Shown here in pieces: positions 23,445 through 35,416 of a stretch of DNA of 64,000 nucleotides; position 1 is the stretch's first letter; each line of letters begins with the position of its first letter. Source of the DNA: Polyodon spathula (taxonomy: Eukaryota > Chordata > Actinopteri > Acipenseriformes > Polyodontidae). The position numbers and the translations under genes were made by a program. The notes below the pieces were generated by a model, which saw nothing but the letters and a program-made list of their open reading frames with translations, searched no databases and had not been told where the DNA came from. The stretch is from the NCBI RefSeq assembly GCF_017654505.1, contig NC_054538.1:18361912-18425911 (forward strand). The letters run 5' to 3'.

Positions 23445-24178
23445 TGTGACGGGGGTGCAACGGGTTGGAGCTGTGGTCGATCCTCCCGATCGCTGGTGTC
23501 GTTGCGCAAAACAGGACAAGACCGGCTGAAAGGCAAAGGTCGAGCCGCCCGGGAACTCCAGAAAGATCACCCGCCCCGTCCGAATGCGGAAGTCAGCGGC
23601 CGCCGTGCCACGTACCCCAGTCAGGGTTACTATGTACGGCCACTCGGTACAGCGGCGACCGGGGCCGAGGCCAAGGGCGGGGTCAGGGAGTATTTAAGGG
23701 ATGGTACGATCTGTGCTCTCTCTCAGTCCTGAGGTTAATAGTAAAAGGAGAAGTGTTGTGTAATTTATTTTTTTTGAAAGGTGTTGTGTTTACAGAGACC
23801 AGAGGCGGCGATCCGCTCTGTTACCTGGAAGAACGACCGGAAGCACGGCAATAAAACCTGCCCAGGACCGGCAGCCCCCTAGAGGCCAGCACAGGAGTGC
23901 CAATAGAAAATATTGTTCTTTTATAGTTATTGCTTGAGTGTGTGTGCGGGACTTTTGTTAATTTCTACTTTTTTATTTTCGTCTCCTCCTTTATCATTGT
24001 TGATACTGGTGAGGACTTATTTTGACTATTTTCTTTTTTTTTTTGTTCAATTTTGGTCGGTGGCCACCTTCGGCCAGATAAATAAAAAACCCTGCTGCGG
24101 GGAAACCATACAAGTCCTGAGTATTTTTGGCCTGTCCCACCACCACCACCACCTGACTCAGCCCACCAACCTCTCACA
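23445..24178 (+). repeat. solo LTR inserted in FMN2 exon 1
   Basis: 734 bp from TGTGACGGGGG to CTCTCACA, with a TATTTAAG box near 23692, AATAAA signals (near 23851 and 24079) and a GC-rich 5' half. The length, ends and layout match the LTR at 35417-36152. Target duplications are not clean here (left flank GATCCC, right flank ATGACCC), which could reflect later mutation. It separates the two coding parts of FMN2 exon 1. Confidence 0.78.
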
Positions 24179-24395
24179 ATGACCCTGTGATCCTTTTTGC
24201 CCTGGATGGGTTCTTTCGTATCCTAATGGTCGAAAAAACAGATACTTTGGATTCAGATTTTGATTTCTTTGCCCGTTTACCATGTGCCTTCTTTCCCTGC
24301 ATTCCGTTCTTTGTGCCTTCAACCTCCCTGGGCCCCTCACCATCCTCATCATTATCTCCTCCCGTCTTCTTTAGCTTCCCATCCTGGTTACCCAT
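24179..24395 (-). pseudogene. FMN2: FMN2 exon 1, start codon part
   Basis: The start at 24395 reads [20 protein letters not shown], then [30 protein letters not shown] and [14 protein letters not shown]. This is the myristoylation-type MGNQD start and basic N-terminus of formin-2. An A run (24198-24202) appears one base too long to join the frame that resumes beyond the LTR. An upstream in-frame Met at 24428 belongs to the 5' UTR because the family starts at MGNQD. Confidence 0.88.
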
Positions 24396-25655
24396 GTTTT
24401 TTAGTAAGCAGACTCCCTTAGAAATCAAGCCATGCTGATGGATGCTCTTTCCTCTGCCTCAACAAGATTCTGTTTACTAATCCAGGCTTGTTTTACGATG
24501 ACAAGAGTAGTGATGATGTTGATGTAAAGAAAGCAAATGCCTGTTCTTGCTCTCCCCTATCTGCTGAAGCTAGCCGCCTGCATAATGGGCTGCTTGCAGC
24601 CTGCTCCTCAGGGACATGCTCATTGCAGCACTCATGTCTGCTGACAGCTCCTTCCCGTGGCAGCTGATGTTTTTGTTGTTGCTGCTGCACCAAACTTGCA
24701 GTGCTAATCTTTCTACACTCCTTGAAAGGGGGTTCTGAAAAAACTTTCAGTTAAAGGAGGGACCTGAGTTTCAATTGTCTGTACGGCCTGCATTATGCAC
24801 GTAAAGGAAACGTTTTCATTACCAGCTGGAAAAAAAAACACAGGATCCTGCCTTAAAGGTGACCCCCTAAATAAAAAAAAAAAAAGATTAAAACAAAATT
24901 ACAAAATATACAATGTGTTAAACTGACAAAATGAAAAAAGTATACTTTAATTAAAATCACTATAAATATGTTAGTTAACCATGTCATTTTTTTTTTTTTT
25001 TTTGTTGTAAACTGGAATAAATTAAGCACTAAAACAAAAATACAGTATTTTTTTTTTTTGTAACATACACAACATCCAAGATGCTACAAACACTTAGGTC
25101 ACGGACATGTATCTTACTGTACGATTTTAGTTTCTTAAATTAGTTTAAACAAACAAACAAAAAAAAAAGGTATTTAACAGCAGTATAAAGTTCTTAAACT
25201 TATCCACTGGAAATCTGACTAAACTGACAAACAAATCACATCACAAAAAAAAAACAAAAAAACAAAAAAACACATAAATCAGTTATAGCCCAATAGGTCC
25301 ATACCATGTTAAACAGTTAACTATAACTGAATTAAGTATTTGATTCTGATATTTAAAATCTTAAGTCATAAAATGATTTGATTCATTGTTTTAATGTGGA
25401 AACATGAGACATTTTTCTCCCAAATGGAAAATGACTTGTATTTTAATATGCACCAGATAATTAACTGAATCCTCAGGGAGTCAAGATGTCAATAAGACTC
25501 TGTCCTTCATTCCTCTTGTGGGGTTATGCAAAAGATATGCATGATGAATCAAGGCTAGAGAAACCCTATTTGGAAGCAAACAGCTTGTAAGCCTTATAAC
25601 CACAAAATGGGATTGTTTTGTTATATAACAAATCACATCACCCATCATGCCAGTT
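24396..25655. other. FMN2 upstream region, no gene seen
   Basis: Sequence 5' of the FMN2 start. It holds a CAA-type repeat near 24673 and several A/T homopolymers. No core promoter element can be singled out. Confidence 0.45.
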
Positions 25656-25799
<144 letters not shown>

Positions 25800-28270
25800 A
25801 AATCTCCCCTCATCAGTAATCTTCACATATGATCTAAACAAAAAAGGAATGATTGAGGAAGAACAGGGGTCATGATAACAAGAAACAGAGTAAACTTCAC
25901 CTAATGTGTACAGGATATGCAGTAGTAGTGAGAAACTAATCCACCAGGCAATATCTCTTGAGGAAATTGCATTTAAACTAACCTTAAAATGAGACTATTT
26001 TATGACTAGGAATAGCCTCTTCCATGCGAATTACACTTCAAATTCGAATCTAATTTAAATCAACATTTAGGCCTCAGGGCTTGAATTTCATTTTTGTGTG
26101 CTGAGGGGATTTCCCCCCCCTATGCTGTAGCCAATGGTGGGGGGGGGGGGGGTTGGAGAGATCCAAAATTTTAGAGGGGGAATGGCAAAAAAAAGTCAAT
26201 TTACATATAAAAACAATACATATTTTACTGCATCATCATTCACACTGGTGTTGCTTTAAAATAAGGTGCTTTCAGGACTCCTAACTGCTGTTCATCACTG
26301 TGAGACAGAGCACTCTCCATTGCTTTTGCCATTGCCTGACAAAGTTTTTGCATGCAGCAGAAGAAAAAGGTGCTTTTCTTTTTGACCAGTACTGCATGTC
26401 TTTTTTTTTTTTTTAACTGTCTTTTTTTTTTTTTAACTCTTTACACTCAGCCCTATTTCCACCTGTTTTTCACTTAAATATGGTTTAACTACTGGATAGT
26501 TTATACTGCCTGCATGTAACATATCAAATGAATGTCCGTTCATATTATTTAAGTTGCAACAGGATCAGGCATAGTATGTGATAGATATGTTAAAAACATT
26601 CCAACATTTCTTACTGGCTGCTGAAGCGGTCTGAAACTTGAAGGGAGAAAAAGAAAGAGGGGAACCTTTGAAGGACATTTTTTAGTCTGCAGTTTCGCTG
26701 AGTTCTAGGGATACCGAGATATGCAGAATAGTGAGTTTAACCCTACGTCAATATCTAAATGAAGTTCAATTTAACTGACCAGTAGATAATAAAAAAAAAA
26801 ATTAAAAATTATACTTTTCAATTGCCATTTTAGAATATCATCTGCCCTACCACATATTGGATAAAGTCTTCCTTTATTTCTGAACATTGTTTAATCAGCC
26901 ATAGAAAGCAGTCAGCCTATACCAGTCATCCATCAGCTGCCTTTCAGATTTTTCTTGTTATCTCATTGCTGGTACTGCTTTGTGAAGTATTAGCTGTCTG
27001 GCTGCATTTATTTCACAAACCCTGTTCTGCAGTAGTCTTGAGTAAACCAGACTGTGGCTACATTTGCGTATTTGTTGTGTTCTATGCCAAGTTATTTAAC
27101 AGCTCCCTGATGAGTTTATAAATCATTACTTGCAACTAAAAATAAATAAATTTACACCAAAAATGTCAGATGAAAAAAAAAAAAAAAAAGCACTCACATT
27201 CATAATGCACCCAAAATACAATATTTTCAACTGGATATTTAAAAGCAGGTTGTGTTCTTTTTCAAGTTCTGTGCAGCACGATTTCCTTATCAAACTGTTG
27301 TATTGTATTTTGCCATTGTTAATGATACACATGTAAAATATTAATGTTTGCCTTGAAGTTTATACAAGAAGTGAAAAGTGTAAGCAAATGCTTTGTGTTG
27401 TACATATGTGGCCATACACATACTGTAATTGTTGTAATGTATACAAAATTAACAACACAGCTTGAGATGTGTTTTTTTTTTTTTTTTTAATTCTACATTG
27501 GAAAAGACAAATATTAGGATACTGGCAAGACTTATAAAACTTCAGTGCATTAAGACAGTCACATCACCACAAAAGTACTGGGCTTGCAGTGAATTTAAGG
27601 ACAACAATCATTTTAAGTGCAAGAATCATAACATTTACATGGAATGGCCCTGCTACAGTACTATGAAGTACTCTGGTACCATGTCCAAAATACTGCAGTT
27701 TAAGGTATACATTCACACAACATTCTGCAAGAAGTGATAGTTGGCCGCTACCATACCACAAACGTCATACTATTCAATAACAAAAAGGTACTGTATCAGC
27801 GATATATGTGATTTTATTAGGGGAAGTTAATGCCATTAACAAGAACTGCAATAAGGAAAATATACATCTGTATTGACAGTACTGTTAGTACGCAACAAGC
27901 TTTAACTTCGTGAAATGAGTCTCAGCAGCAACACAGATTTTGAATGTATTACAACACAATCAAACTGAAGTTATACTTTTGGAAAAAAATATCTTCAACG
28001 GCTATTTCAAATTCAAGAATAAATGGAATTTAGCCGCATACATGTTATGGAAAAGTCATTCTCAAATAATAAAAAAAATAATTTAACTTGGTAACCAAAC
28101 AATGTTTCCAACACATTAACACATACAGAACTGTACTGCTCTAGGCTGTGCCTTAAAAATGAATATTTTACAAAACTAAAAAAAGGACAAATAAATATAT
28201 TGGAGGGAGGCAGCAGCAGGGCTGGTAGGTGATGTAATCACATACAAAGACAATATATGCTTCTTACAAA
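25800..28270. other. intergenic stretch, no gene seen
   Basis: Low-complexity sequence with poly-C and poly-G tracts at 26112 and 26140 and several poly-T tracts. No coding segment or named repeat recognised. Confidence 0.5.
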
Positions 28271-28274
28271 GGAG

Positions 28275-28430
28275 CTGGTTCTTTTGTACAGCGGTATCAG
28301 CGCTATGCTAGAGTGCAAAAGTCCCGGGTTCCTGCCAGCCCTCCGCCTGTGTGCCTGCCTGTGGGAAACCGGGATCGCTACAATACCAGACTGCGAACCC
28401 ATACGTGTTGCTAAATTTGATTCACCTTAA
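28275..28430 (+). repeat. possible tRNA-derived SINE fragment
   Basis: GCGGTATCAGCGCTATGCTA resembles an A box and CCCGGGTTCCTGCC resembles a B box at the right distance. The match is weak and no tail is defined. Confidence 0.3.
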
Positions 28431-28433
28431 TAA

Positions 28434-28642
28434 TAAGAACATAAGAAAGTTTACAAACGAGAGGAGGCCATTCGGCCCATCTAGCTCGTTTGGTTGTTAG
28501 TACCTTATTGATCCGAAAATCTCATCAAGCAGCTTCTTGAAGGATCCCAGGGTGTCAGCTTCAACAACATTACTGGGGAGTTGATTCCAGACCCTCACAA
28601 TTCTCTGTGTAAAAAAGTGCCTCCTATTTTCTGTTCTGATAA
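28434..28642 (-). mobile_element. CR1-like LINE 3' end fragment
   Basis: On the minus strand this matches the 3' end of the LINE at 32466-34008 (about 200 bp, same terminal AACATAAGAAAG in reverse). Confidence 0.88.
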
Positions 28643-28944
28643 CATAATGAAAGGGTAAAATCAACTTGCCTTTTTGCCTGTTCAGATCGGGCTGAGCAGG
28701 CAGCGATAGACAGCGGTGATATCTGTACAGTATACAGACTAAGTTTCAGTCACATGAACGTGCACAAACTTTAGCAACACTCTTGACTCGTAAAGGGCAG
28801 CGTCTAAAGAAAAAAAAAAAGGTGTCTTTAAACCAAAAATGATTCAATAACACCCACAGTAAATGAGGTAATATTGTCAAATAAATATCTGGGATCCAAC
28901 TGAATAGATTTGTAAAATATATAAACAAAGCCTAAATGTACACG

Positions 28945-28969
28945 GGGGGGGGGGGGGGGGGGGGGGGGG
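28945..28969. repeat. poly-G tract
   Basis: About 25 consecutive G on the plus strand, unusually long for this AT-rich region. Confidence 0.97.
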
Positions 28970-29096
28970 AATGGTTAGATAATACGAAGTATGATCGTTA
29001 AAGATTGTTAAAGATTATTTTCATGTAATACATAACTAGCCTACACATATATGAACTAATAAAATAACATGACAGTCTAGAAAACACAGCTGTCAT

Positions 29097-29242
29097 CAGT
29101 GGTGCTGGAACCATTTTTATAGTGGGGTGCTGAAAGTCATTGAGCAAAACTGTCACCGCTGTATATGACTGAAGCAGGTGCACAGTACTTCAATCCGGGG
29201 GGTGCTCCCGTACCCCCAGCACCCCTAGTTCCAGCACCCCTG
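29097..29242 (+). mobile_element. hAT-type MITE, 146 bp
   Basis: The ends CAGTGGTGCTGGAAC and (reverse complement) CAGGGGTGCTGGAAC are inverted repeats. They are flanked by 8-bp sequences GCTGTCAT (29089-29096) and ACTGTCAT (29243-29250), 7 of 8 identical, the target-site length of hAT transposons. Confidence 0.82.
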
Positions 29243-29812
29243 ACTGTCATTGCAAATGAAGATTGTAGGTTATGAGGTAAATTTCTGTCATGCTTTTATT
29301 TTGAATATAACATAAATATATATATTTTTTTTTCTTTCTTTTTTTTTAATATGCAAGCCTGTTCTTATCTCTACTGGACCTGGCAGTCACCAATGCATTC
29401 GTATTGTACAAGGAATGACAAGGGAAAATATCATGAGGAGAGATTTAATCTTGAAGCTAGCCACATCGCTTCGGCAGAAACATTTCGATCAGAAAACTGC
29501 AAAGCCTCAGGCTGCAGAAGCTCAATATTTATTCAGTGCTACAGTGACACACAGAGAAAACGTGTTGCTTTCGTTTTAAATTACAAAATTACATTTGTTT
29601 TTATGTTCTGTATGTACATATACCTGTTTACACACTAGTTTCTTTCGAAATGTTTATTTTATTATAGTTTTTCATTTTTTGAACTAGGGATAAGAAAAAT
29701 TCCATATTTGTCATTTAAACTAATGTACATTTCTCTCCTTTTTATGTTCTTGTATGTTCTTATTTGCAACATCCTTAGCAGGAGTCTAGTGATATCATAC
29801 AGTAAATGCACC

Positions 29813-29868
<56 letters not shown>
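29813..29868. repeat. (AAT)n microsatellite
   Basis: About 18 AAT units. Confidence 0.97.
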
Positions 29869-29870
<2 letters not shown>

Positions 29871-30308
29871 TTTCTGAGAAAGGGGATGTTTACCCACAGG
29901 TGGGGGCTTCTTACCTCCACATGTCAATATATGTTCACTCAAAAACACACTGCACTCAAAAGTTTTAACAATTTTTAATTATCTTTTATAAACAGCATTT
30001 TAGTTCAAATAACACCAGCAAGAAGGGCTATTTTTAAATATTCCTGCATATATGATGATGCTCTGATGGTTTTTCTTATGTACTTTTGAGGCATAGTGCT
30101 GAATTTGGAGGAAAAATAAAAAATATAATCAATGAGTAACAGTATAGCTTCTGAGTGCTACTATTGTGACATTACTGTGACTATGAATTAATAATATTTC
30201 ATCATCCAACCGAGATGTGGGAGAGTTTTAAATGCTACTTTTTTTAAAGAAAGAAAAGGTATAAAGATTTTAATCTTGGAGACTGAACTACCAATATCAG
30301 TCATGGAG

Positions 30309-30323
30309 ATAATAATAATAATA

Positions 30324-30378
<55 letters not shown>
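30309..30378. repeat. (AAT)n microsatellite
   Basis: AAT units with one interruption. Confidence 0.97.
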
Positions 30379-31912
30379 CTAGGCTACTTGAACAATCTCA
30401 TTTATTACAATTCTGTAACTTTAACTGTTATTTTTCATTGTACGCAGTTCTTTAGTCAAACTACAACACAAGTTAAGACTGTGCTATAGCTGCCCTTGAC
30501 AAACTTACATTAGGGCCTAGCTAGATAGTCACTGTAGAATTTGGGGAGGGCTAAATAAACTTCTAGTAATACGATACAAAGTGTCATATTTTCTTTAAAA
30601 AAAAATCCTCCTAGCTTGCCGTTTATTTCATCATGGGTTAAGATGCCTCCCATAGGCTTCTTATCCCAAACAGGGGGGCCTCTAACCCAAAAGACAGACA
30701 TTCTGTTGTCATTGTTTTAAGGCCTGTGCATAATTAGCACCTACACAAAAACATTATCATTAAGCCAGTAGTACAATTCATCATTTTAATATACTCCCTT
30801 GAACCTGCAGGCCTCACAGTGTTCATACCATGCAACCAAATTATATTATAAGAATTAGTCATGAAAGTTAACTTTGAGAAATTCTCACATGTGGTTGTCT
30901 GTTGAGCTGCAAAAACTGGTAGCAGGTGTGTCTAGACGGCAGCAATCACCTCAAACTGATTCTGGCTGATTATATAATTTCCTGTTAGCACCAGGACAAA
31001 AAGGCCTTTTACCCACATAGGCCTCTTACCTCACCCTACCCTAATGCTTTATAGTGGTAAGTTTGAAAAAAAAAAAAAAGTTTAATTGTTCATTTAAATA
31101 CGACATTTCGGCTGTGCAGATGTTTGATATGATGTGGTTGAATACAGCTTTTGAATTGTATCCGATAGTTCGTCTTTTATTTTAATATTGATGTTTAAAA
31201 TATAACTGTCATATGACTGCCTGCGACAGTTTTAGGTATGAGTATAACCATGGTGGTTCTAGTGTTAAAGGGACATCTGATGCAGACGCATGCATAGTCT
31301 TCCCAGATGTTAAAAACTCAAGTCCTTTGTATTTATTTTTTAATAAGTGTTTTAATTTGAATGCAAGTTGTGCCTTTTTATTTAACTATTATGCACAGCA
31401 GTGTTTTTAGTTATTGGTCTTCTATTAAAAAAACAAAAACAAAACTAATAAAACGTCAATGCATCGATTATCGTTGCTAAATGCCTATACAATAATAGAA
31501 TACGAAATTAAGGTGTCGATTGCACCTATTTAGGAGATGGATAATATGCTAACTGTCTTTATGATGACCTTTAAAATATGTGCCTCCAATGAATAGTGAG
31601 GTGCTGGTAGTACATAGCTTTTCATCAAAAAAAGAAGATTACCATGGCCTACATCCAGCTTATGTCAATTAAGTATATAGGGACAAACACATGTATAGGT
31701 TTACCAGTATATCTTTGCCAGATTCTGTTGCTCTCAATAACTTCTGGTAAAGGATGGCATAACCAAGCTGTATCACAATTGGATAAGCAGTTCTAAAGAC
31801 ACAAGTACAATGTAAAGTGTGACATACAGATGTATGTAAAGACAAAGATGACAGCCGACTCTTCAGATTCTAATCATTAACTTGTGCTGAAGAATATCCT
31901 AACCAAGTTGGA

Positions 31913-31915
<3 letters not shown>
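30379..31915. other. intergenic stretch, no gene seen
   Basis: No ORF with family resemblance and no bounded repeat. Confidence 0.5.
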
Positions 31916-31982
<67 letters not shown>

Positions 31983-32019
31983 CTATATGATATCTATATA
32001 TATATATATAAATATATAT
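31916..32019. repeat. (TA)n microsatellite
   Basis: TA units with ATCTATATGATATC interruptions at 31981-31998. Confidence 0.96.
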
Positions 32020-32441
32020 TTCTAAACTGTAGCAAAATATATATACGAAAACATTTCGAATAAAAGCTTTGCCTAAACTGTGGCAAATTATATAAGAAAC
32101 ATCAAACCAGTCAGATGACACACTGCTCCAAGAAGAAGTCAGAACAACAGTGATCAGTATTTGTATGGTGTTTTAAATTATGTATAACCTGAAACAAAAA
32201 AAATAGTTTAACAGTTTCTGAAACTTTTGTTGTTAGATATTATCAAAATTGTTTATTCAGACCTGACTGTAAAATGATCAAAGTCCTTAACATGCACACA
32301 AATAAGGTAAATATTAAGAGGGAAAAAAACAAAACAAGTGAGCATATTTTTTAAACCAAAATACTTTTTGCCTGTGTTTTTCATACTTTAAAATTGAAAT
32401 TCTCACTCTAGCAACATTTTTACTGGTCCCATGTTCTTCTT

Positions 32442-33935
32442 ATGGTTCCTTGCTTGTATTTCATACCTGAAATAAACAAATCCCCTGGGCCGGATGAGAT
32501 CCTCCCAGTAGTACTCAAAGAAATGAAAGAAGTAATTTACAAACCGCTAACCAAGATCATGCAGCAGTCTCTTGACACAGGGGTGGTACCGACAGACTGG
32601 AAAATTGCAAACGTAATACCGATCCAGAAAAAGGGAAACAAAACTGAACCAGGTAACTACAGACCAGTAAGCCTGACTTCTATTATATGCAAACTTATGG
32701 AAACTATAATAAGATCCAAAATGGAAAATTACCTATATGGTAACAGGGTACTGGGAGACAGTCAGCATGGTTTTAGGAAAGGGAGATCGTGCCTAACTAA
32801 CTTGCTTGATTTTTTTGAGGGTGCAACATCGATAATGGATAATTGCAAAGCATATGACATGGTTTATTTAGATTTCCAGAAAGCTTTTGACAAAGTCCCG
32901 CACAAAAGATTAATTCTCAAACTGAACGCAGTTGGGATTCAAGGAAACACATGTACATGGATTAGGGAGTGGTTAACATGTAGAAAACAGAAAGTACTGA
33001 TTAGAGGAAAAACCTCAGAATGGAGTGTGGCAACCAGCGGTGTACCACAGGGATCAGTATTAGGTCCTCTGCTATTCCTAATCTACATTAATGATTTAGA
33101 TTCTGGTATAGTAAGCAAACTTGTTAAATTTGCAGACGACACAAAAGTAGGAGGAGTGGCAAACACTGTTGCAGCAGCAAAGGTCATTCAAAATGATCTA
33201 GACAAGATTCAGAACTGGGCAGACACATGGCAAATGACATTTAATAGAGAAAAGTGTAAGGTACTGCACGCAGGAAATAAAAATGTACATTATAAATATC
33301 ATATGGGAGATATTGAAATTGGAGAAGGAATCTATGAAAAAGACCTAGGAGTTTTTGTTGACTCAGAAATGTCTTCATCTAGACAATGTGGGGAAGCTAT
33401 AAAAAAGGCTAACAAGATGCTCGGATACATTGTGAAAAGTGTTGAATTTAAATCAAGGGAAGTAATGTTAAAACTGTACAATGCACTAGTAAGACCTCAT
33501 CTTGAATATTGTGTTCAGTTCTGGTCACCTCGCTATAAAAAAGATATTGCTGCTCTAGAAAGAGTGCAAAGAAGAGCGACCAGAATTATTCCGGGCTTAA
33601 AAGGCATGTCATATGCAGACAGGCTAAAAGAATTGAATCTGTTCAGTCTTGAACAAAGAAGACTACGTGGCGACCTAATTCAAGCATTCAAAATTCTAAA
33701 AGGTATTGACAGTGTCGACCCAAGGGACTTTTTCAGCCTGAAAAAAGAAACAAGGACCAGGGGTCACAAATGGAGTTTAGAAAAAGGGGCATTCAGAACA
33801 GAAAATAGGAGACACTTTTTTACACAGAGAATTGTGAGGGTCTGGAATCAACTCCCCAGTAATGTTGTTGAAGCTGACACCCTGGGATCCTTCAAGAAGC
33901 TGCTTGATGAGATTTTGGGATCAATAAGCTACTAA
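32442..33935 (+). CDS. LINE reverse transcriptase (partial ORF2), open
   Basis: A 497-residue open frame. Fingers and palm blocks are clear: NKSPGPDEI at about 11-19, a DWKIANVIPIQKKGN block and NYRPVSLTS at about 73-81, the first catalytic Asp in YLDFQKAFDKVPH, SGVPQGSVLGPLLFLIYIND, and the catalytic FADD at about residue 230. The C-terminal part has the REKCKVLHAG motif and the LINE-specific VRPHLEYCVQFWSP and RVWNQLPSNVV. The first codons come from flanking DNA. The endonuclease and ORF1 are absent, so it could not mobilise alone. That no stop has formed in 1.5 kb suggests a young copy. Confidence 0.9.
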   Translation: MVPCLYFIPEINKSPGPDEILPVVLKEMKEVIYKPLTKIMQQSLDTGVVPTDWKIANVIPIQKKGNKTEPGNYRPVSLTSIICKLMETIIRSKMENYLYGNRVLGDSQHGFRKGRSCLTNLLDFFEGATSIMDNCKAYDMVYLDFQKAFDKVPHKRLILKLNAVGIQGNTCTWIREWLTCRKQKVLIRGKTSEWSVATSGVPQGSVLGPLLFLIYINDLDSGIVSKLVKFADDTKVGGVANTVAAAKVIQNDLDKIQNWADTWQMTFNREKCKVLHAGNKNVHYKYHMGDIEIGEGIYEKDLGVFVDSEMSSSRQCGEAIKKANKMLGYIVKSVEFKSREVMLKLYNALVRPHLEYCVQFWSPRYKKDIAALERVQRRATRIIPGLKGMSYADRLKELNLFSLEQRRLRGDLIQAFKILKGIDSVDPRDFFSLKKETRTRGHKWSLEKGAFRTENRRHFFTQRIVRVWNQLPSNVVEADTLGSFKKLLDEILGSISY

Positions 33936-34008
33936 CAACCAAACGAGCAAGATGGGCCGAATGGCCTCCTCTCGTTTGTAAACTTTCTTATGTTCTTATG
34001 TTCTTATG
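32466..34008 (+). mobile_element. CR1-like (Jockey-group) LINE, 5'-truncated
   Basis: Homology starts inside the reverse transcriptase and runs to a 3' end made of TTATGTTC repeats (33990-34008), a short-repeat tail typical of CR1-like LINEs. Two 3'-end copies of the same family lie at 11401-11689 and 28434-28642 on the other strand. The target duplication was not resolved. Confidence 0.88.
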
Positions 34009-34373
34009 AATTTGGAAAATGCTGACATTTGAAAGAACCTTATTGATAAAAAGTTTCTGCTCCTTCCCGGCACCTAATCATTTTGTGTGCAGCTCAAACT
34101 TACTTTAATGTTGTATCTTCCAAAGAAACCCTCAATACCAATCCAGTTTCATTAACATAAGGAAAGAGTTTCCATCCCAGTGGACATCAGTCATATCACA
34201 AAACCAGCACACATTGTAATAATTGTTCATCTCTGGTAGGAGGGGTTCAGGACAGGACTGAAGTGCACTGGCAGACAGTGACAGGAAGCTCTCAAGGAAT
34301 GTACCCAGTGCCTTTTAATGAGCTTGAAATTCACAAAAATATTAAATACAAACATACCAGAGACACCTTGGAG
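34009..34373. other. intergenic stretch, no gene seen
   Basis: Nothing recognised. Confidence 0.5.
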
Positions 34374-34550
34374 CAGTGAGTGTCCAATCACGGTCCTGGA
34401 GGGCTATTCCACTCCAGGTCTAACTGGTAAATTATATCATTAACTACTTCACTGTCTGGATGGAGCTTTGAACCATTCAATGAAACAATTTAGAACAGGA
34501 TTGGAACAAAGACCAGGAGTGGAAGGGCCAGCTCTGGACATCCCTCCCTT
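34374..34550 (-). mobile_element. hAT-like MITE, second copy
   Basis: The reverse complement aligns along its length with 18001-18169, sharing CTCCATCCAGAC, ACCTGGAGTGGAAT and TGATTGGACAC. Confidence 0.65.
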
Positions 34551-35411
34551 AACGAGTAGGATAGTGCTTTGAAAGAGTAAACATCCTAAAAATACCACAA
34601 CATATTTAATTTACAGATATCATACAGTAGGTTTGCATAAGGCCTAAGTTATAGGTATAAGGCTCATAGATCCATGTTATTGGATACTGTAATAATGCTA
34701 AGTGATGTGTGGTATGGAGACACTGTGGAACTTAAACCGGCATGATTCATCCATACTAATCATGAGCAACAAAGTAAGGATGACAGATTTCACCAGCTGG
34801 GGCAAGTTCTTGTTGAGTAGTATTTGACATGCCCTGCCTGAGATCTATAAAGAGATTATATTACATTGTGCATCCCCATTCATTTACAGTAATTTTGATA
34901 TCCATGCTACCAGAACTGTAATTCAATGAATAATGAATACAATTAAACTGTCATATTTGGAGATAGTGTGATTATATCATCTGTTCTCATCCTTTGTAAA
35001 TCAAACAGTTTGAACTCATTTTTATGTTTGTTTAGTTTCTATATCTGCTAATATTATTTGTATTTTCTTTCCTTGAATACAGTGAAACAATTAGTAAACT
35101 ACAACTGCAGCTACAAGTCTCAAATATAAATGTTGATCTGTGCCTTTGTTGCCACAGAATAGATTATCAAACAGTTAGGAAATGAAAAACATGACTGTGC
35201 ACAAACAGCAGACAGAAGAACATGAACATCCAGACAATGATAGCACACACATTGGTAGTAACTGGGTCAGTGAAAGAAAGGAAGTACGCTACAGTAGAAA
35301 GACAGGAGGCAATGTTCAATAACTTTAAAATACTTACCAGAAAAGTAATGGGGCAGGGTTCTGGGATCCTCACGCTTGTTTTTTTTTCCACCAAAATATG
35401 TAATGTTTTGT
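34551..35411. other. intergenic stretch, no gene seen
   Basis: Nothing recognised. Confidence 0.5.
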
Positions 35412-35416
35412 GTCCC

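Larger units (their letters stand above)
12012..24395 (-). pseudogene. FMN2: FMN2 (formin-2), 5' part, first exon disrupted
   Basis: Minus-strand exons encode the N-terminal half of formin-2, an actin nucleator that assembles cytoplasmic actin with Spire proteins. The start [57 protein letters not shown] and LLYTWANDSQPTYS follow the order of the known protein. The proline-rich FH1 and the FH2 domain would lie below 12 kb, mostly outside the window. Exon 1 carries a 734-bp solo LTR, at least four frame changes and two stops (22745-22747, 22301-22303), while the later exons and their splice sites look intact. I infer a decaying copy; assembly indels could account for some frame changes but not for the LTR. 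CHRM3 lies upstream on the same strand, as in other vertebrates. Confidence 0.85.

Noticed and set aside
22745..23536. 263-residue minus-strand ORF as a separate new gene
   Set aside because: Most of it is FMN2 exon 1; the first 30 or so codons come from the LTR inserted there.
23442..24190. CCCTGTGA at both borders as the target duplication of the exon 1 LTR
   Set aside because: The same CCCTGTGACGG stands at the start of the other LTR (35414), so part of it is element sequence or a coincidence; the true duplication is left open.
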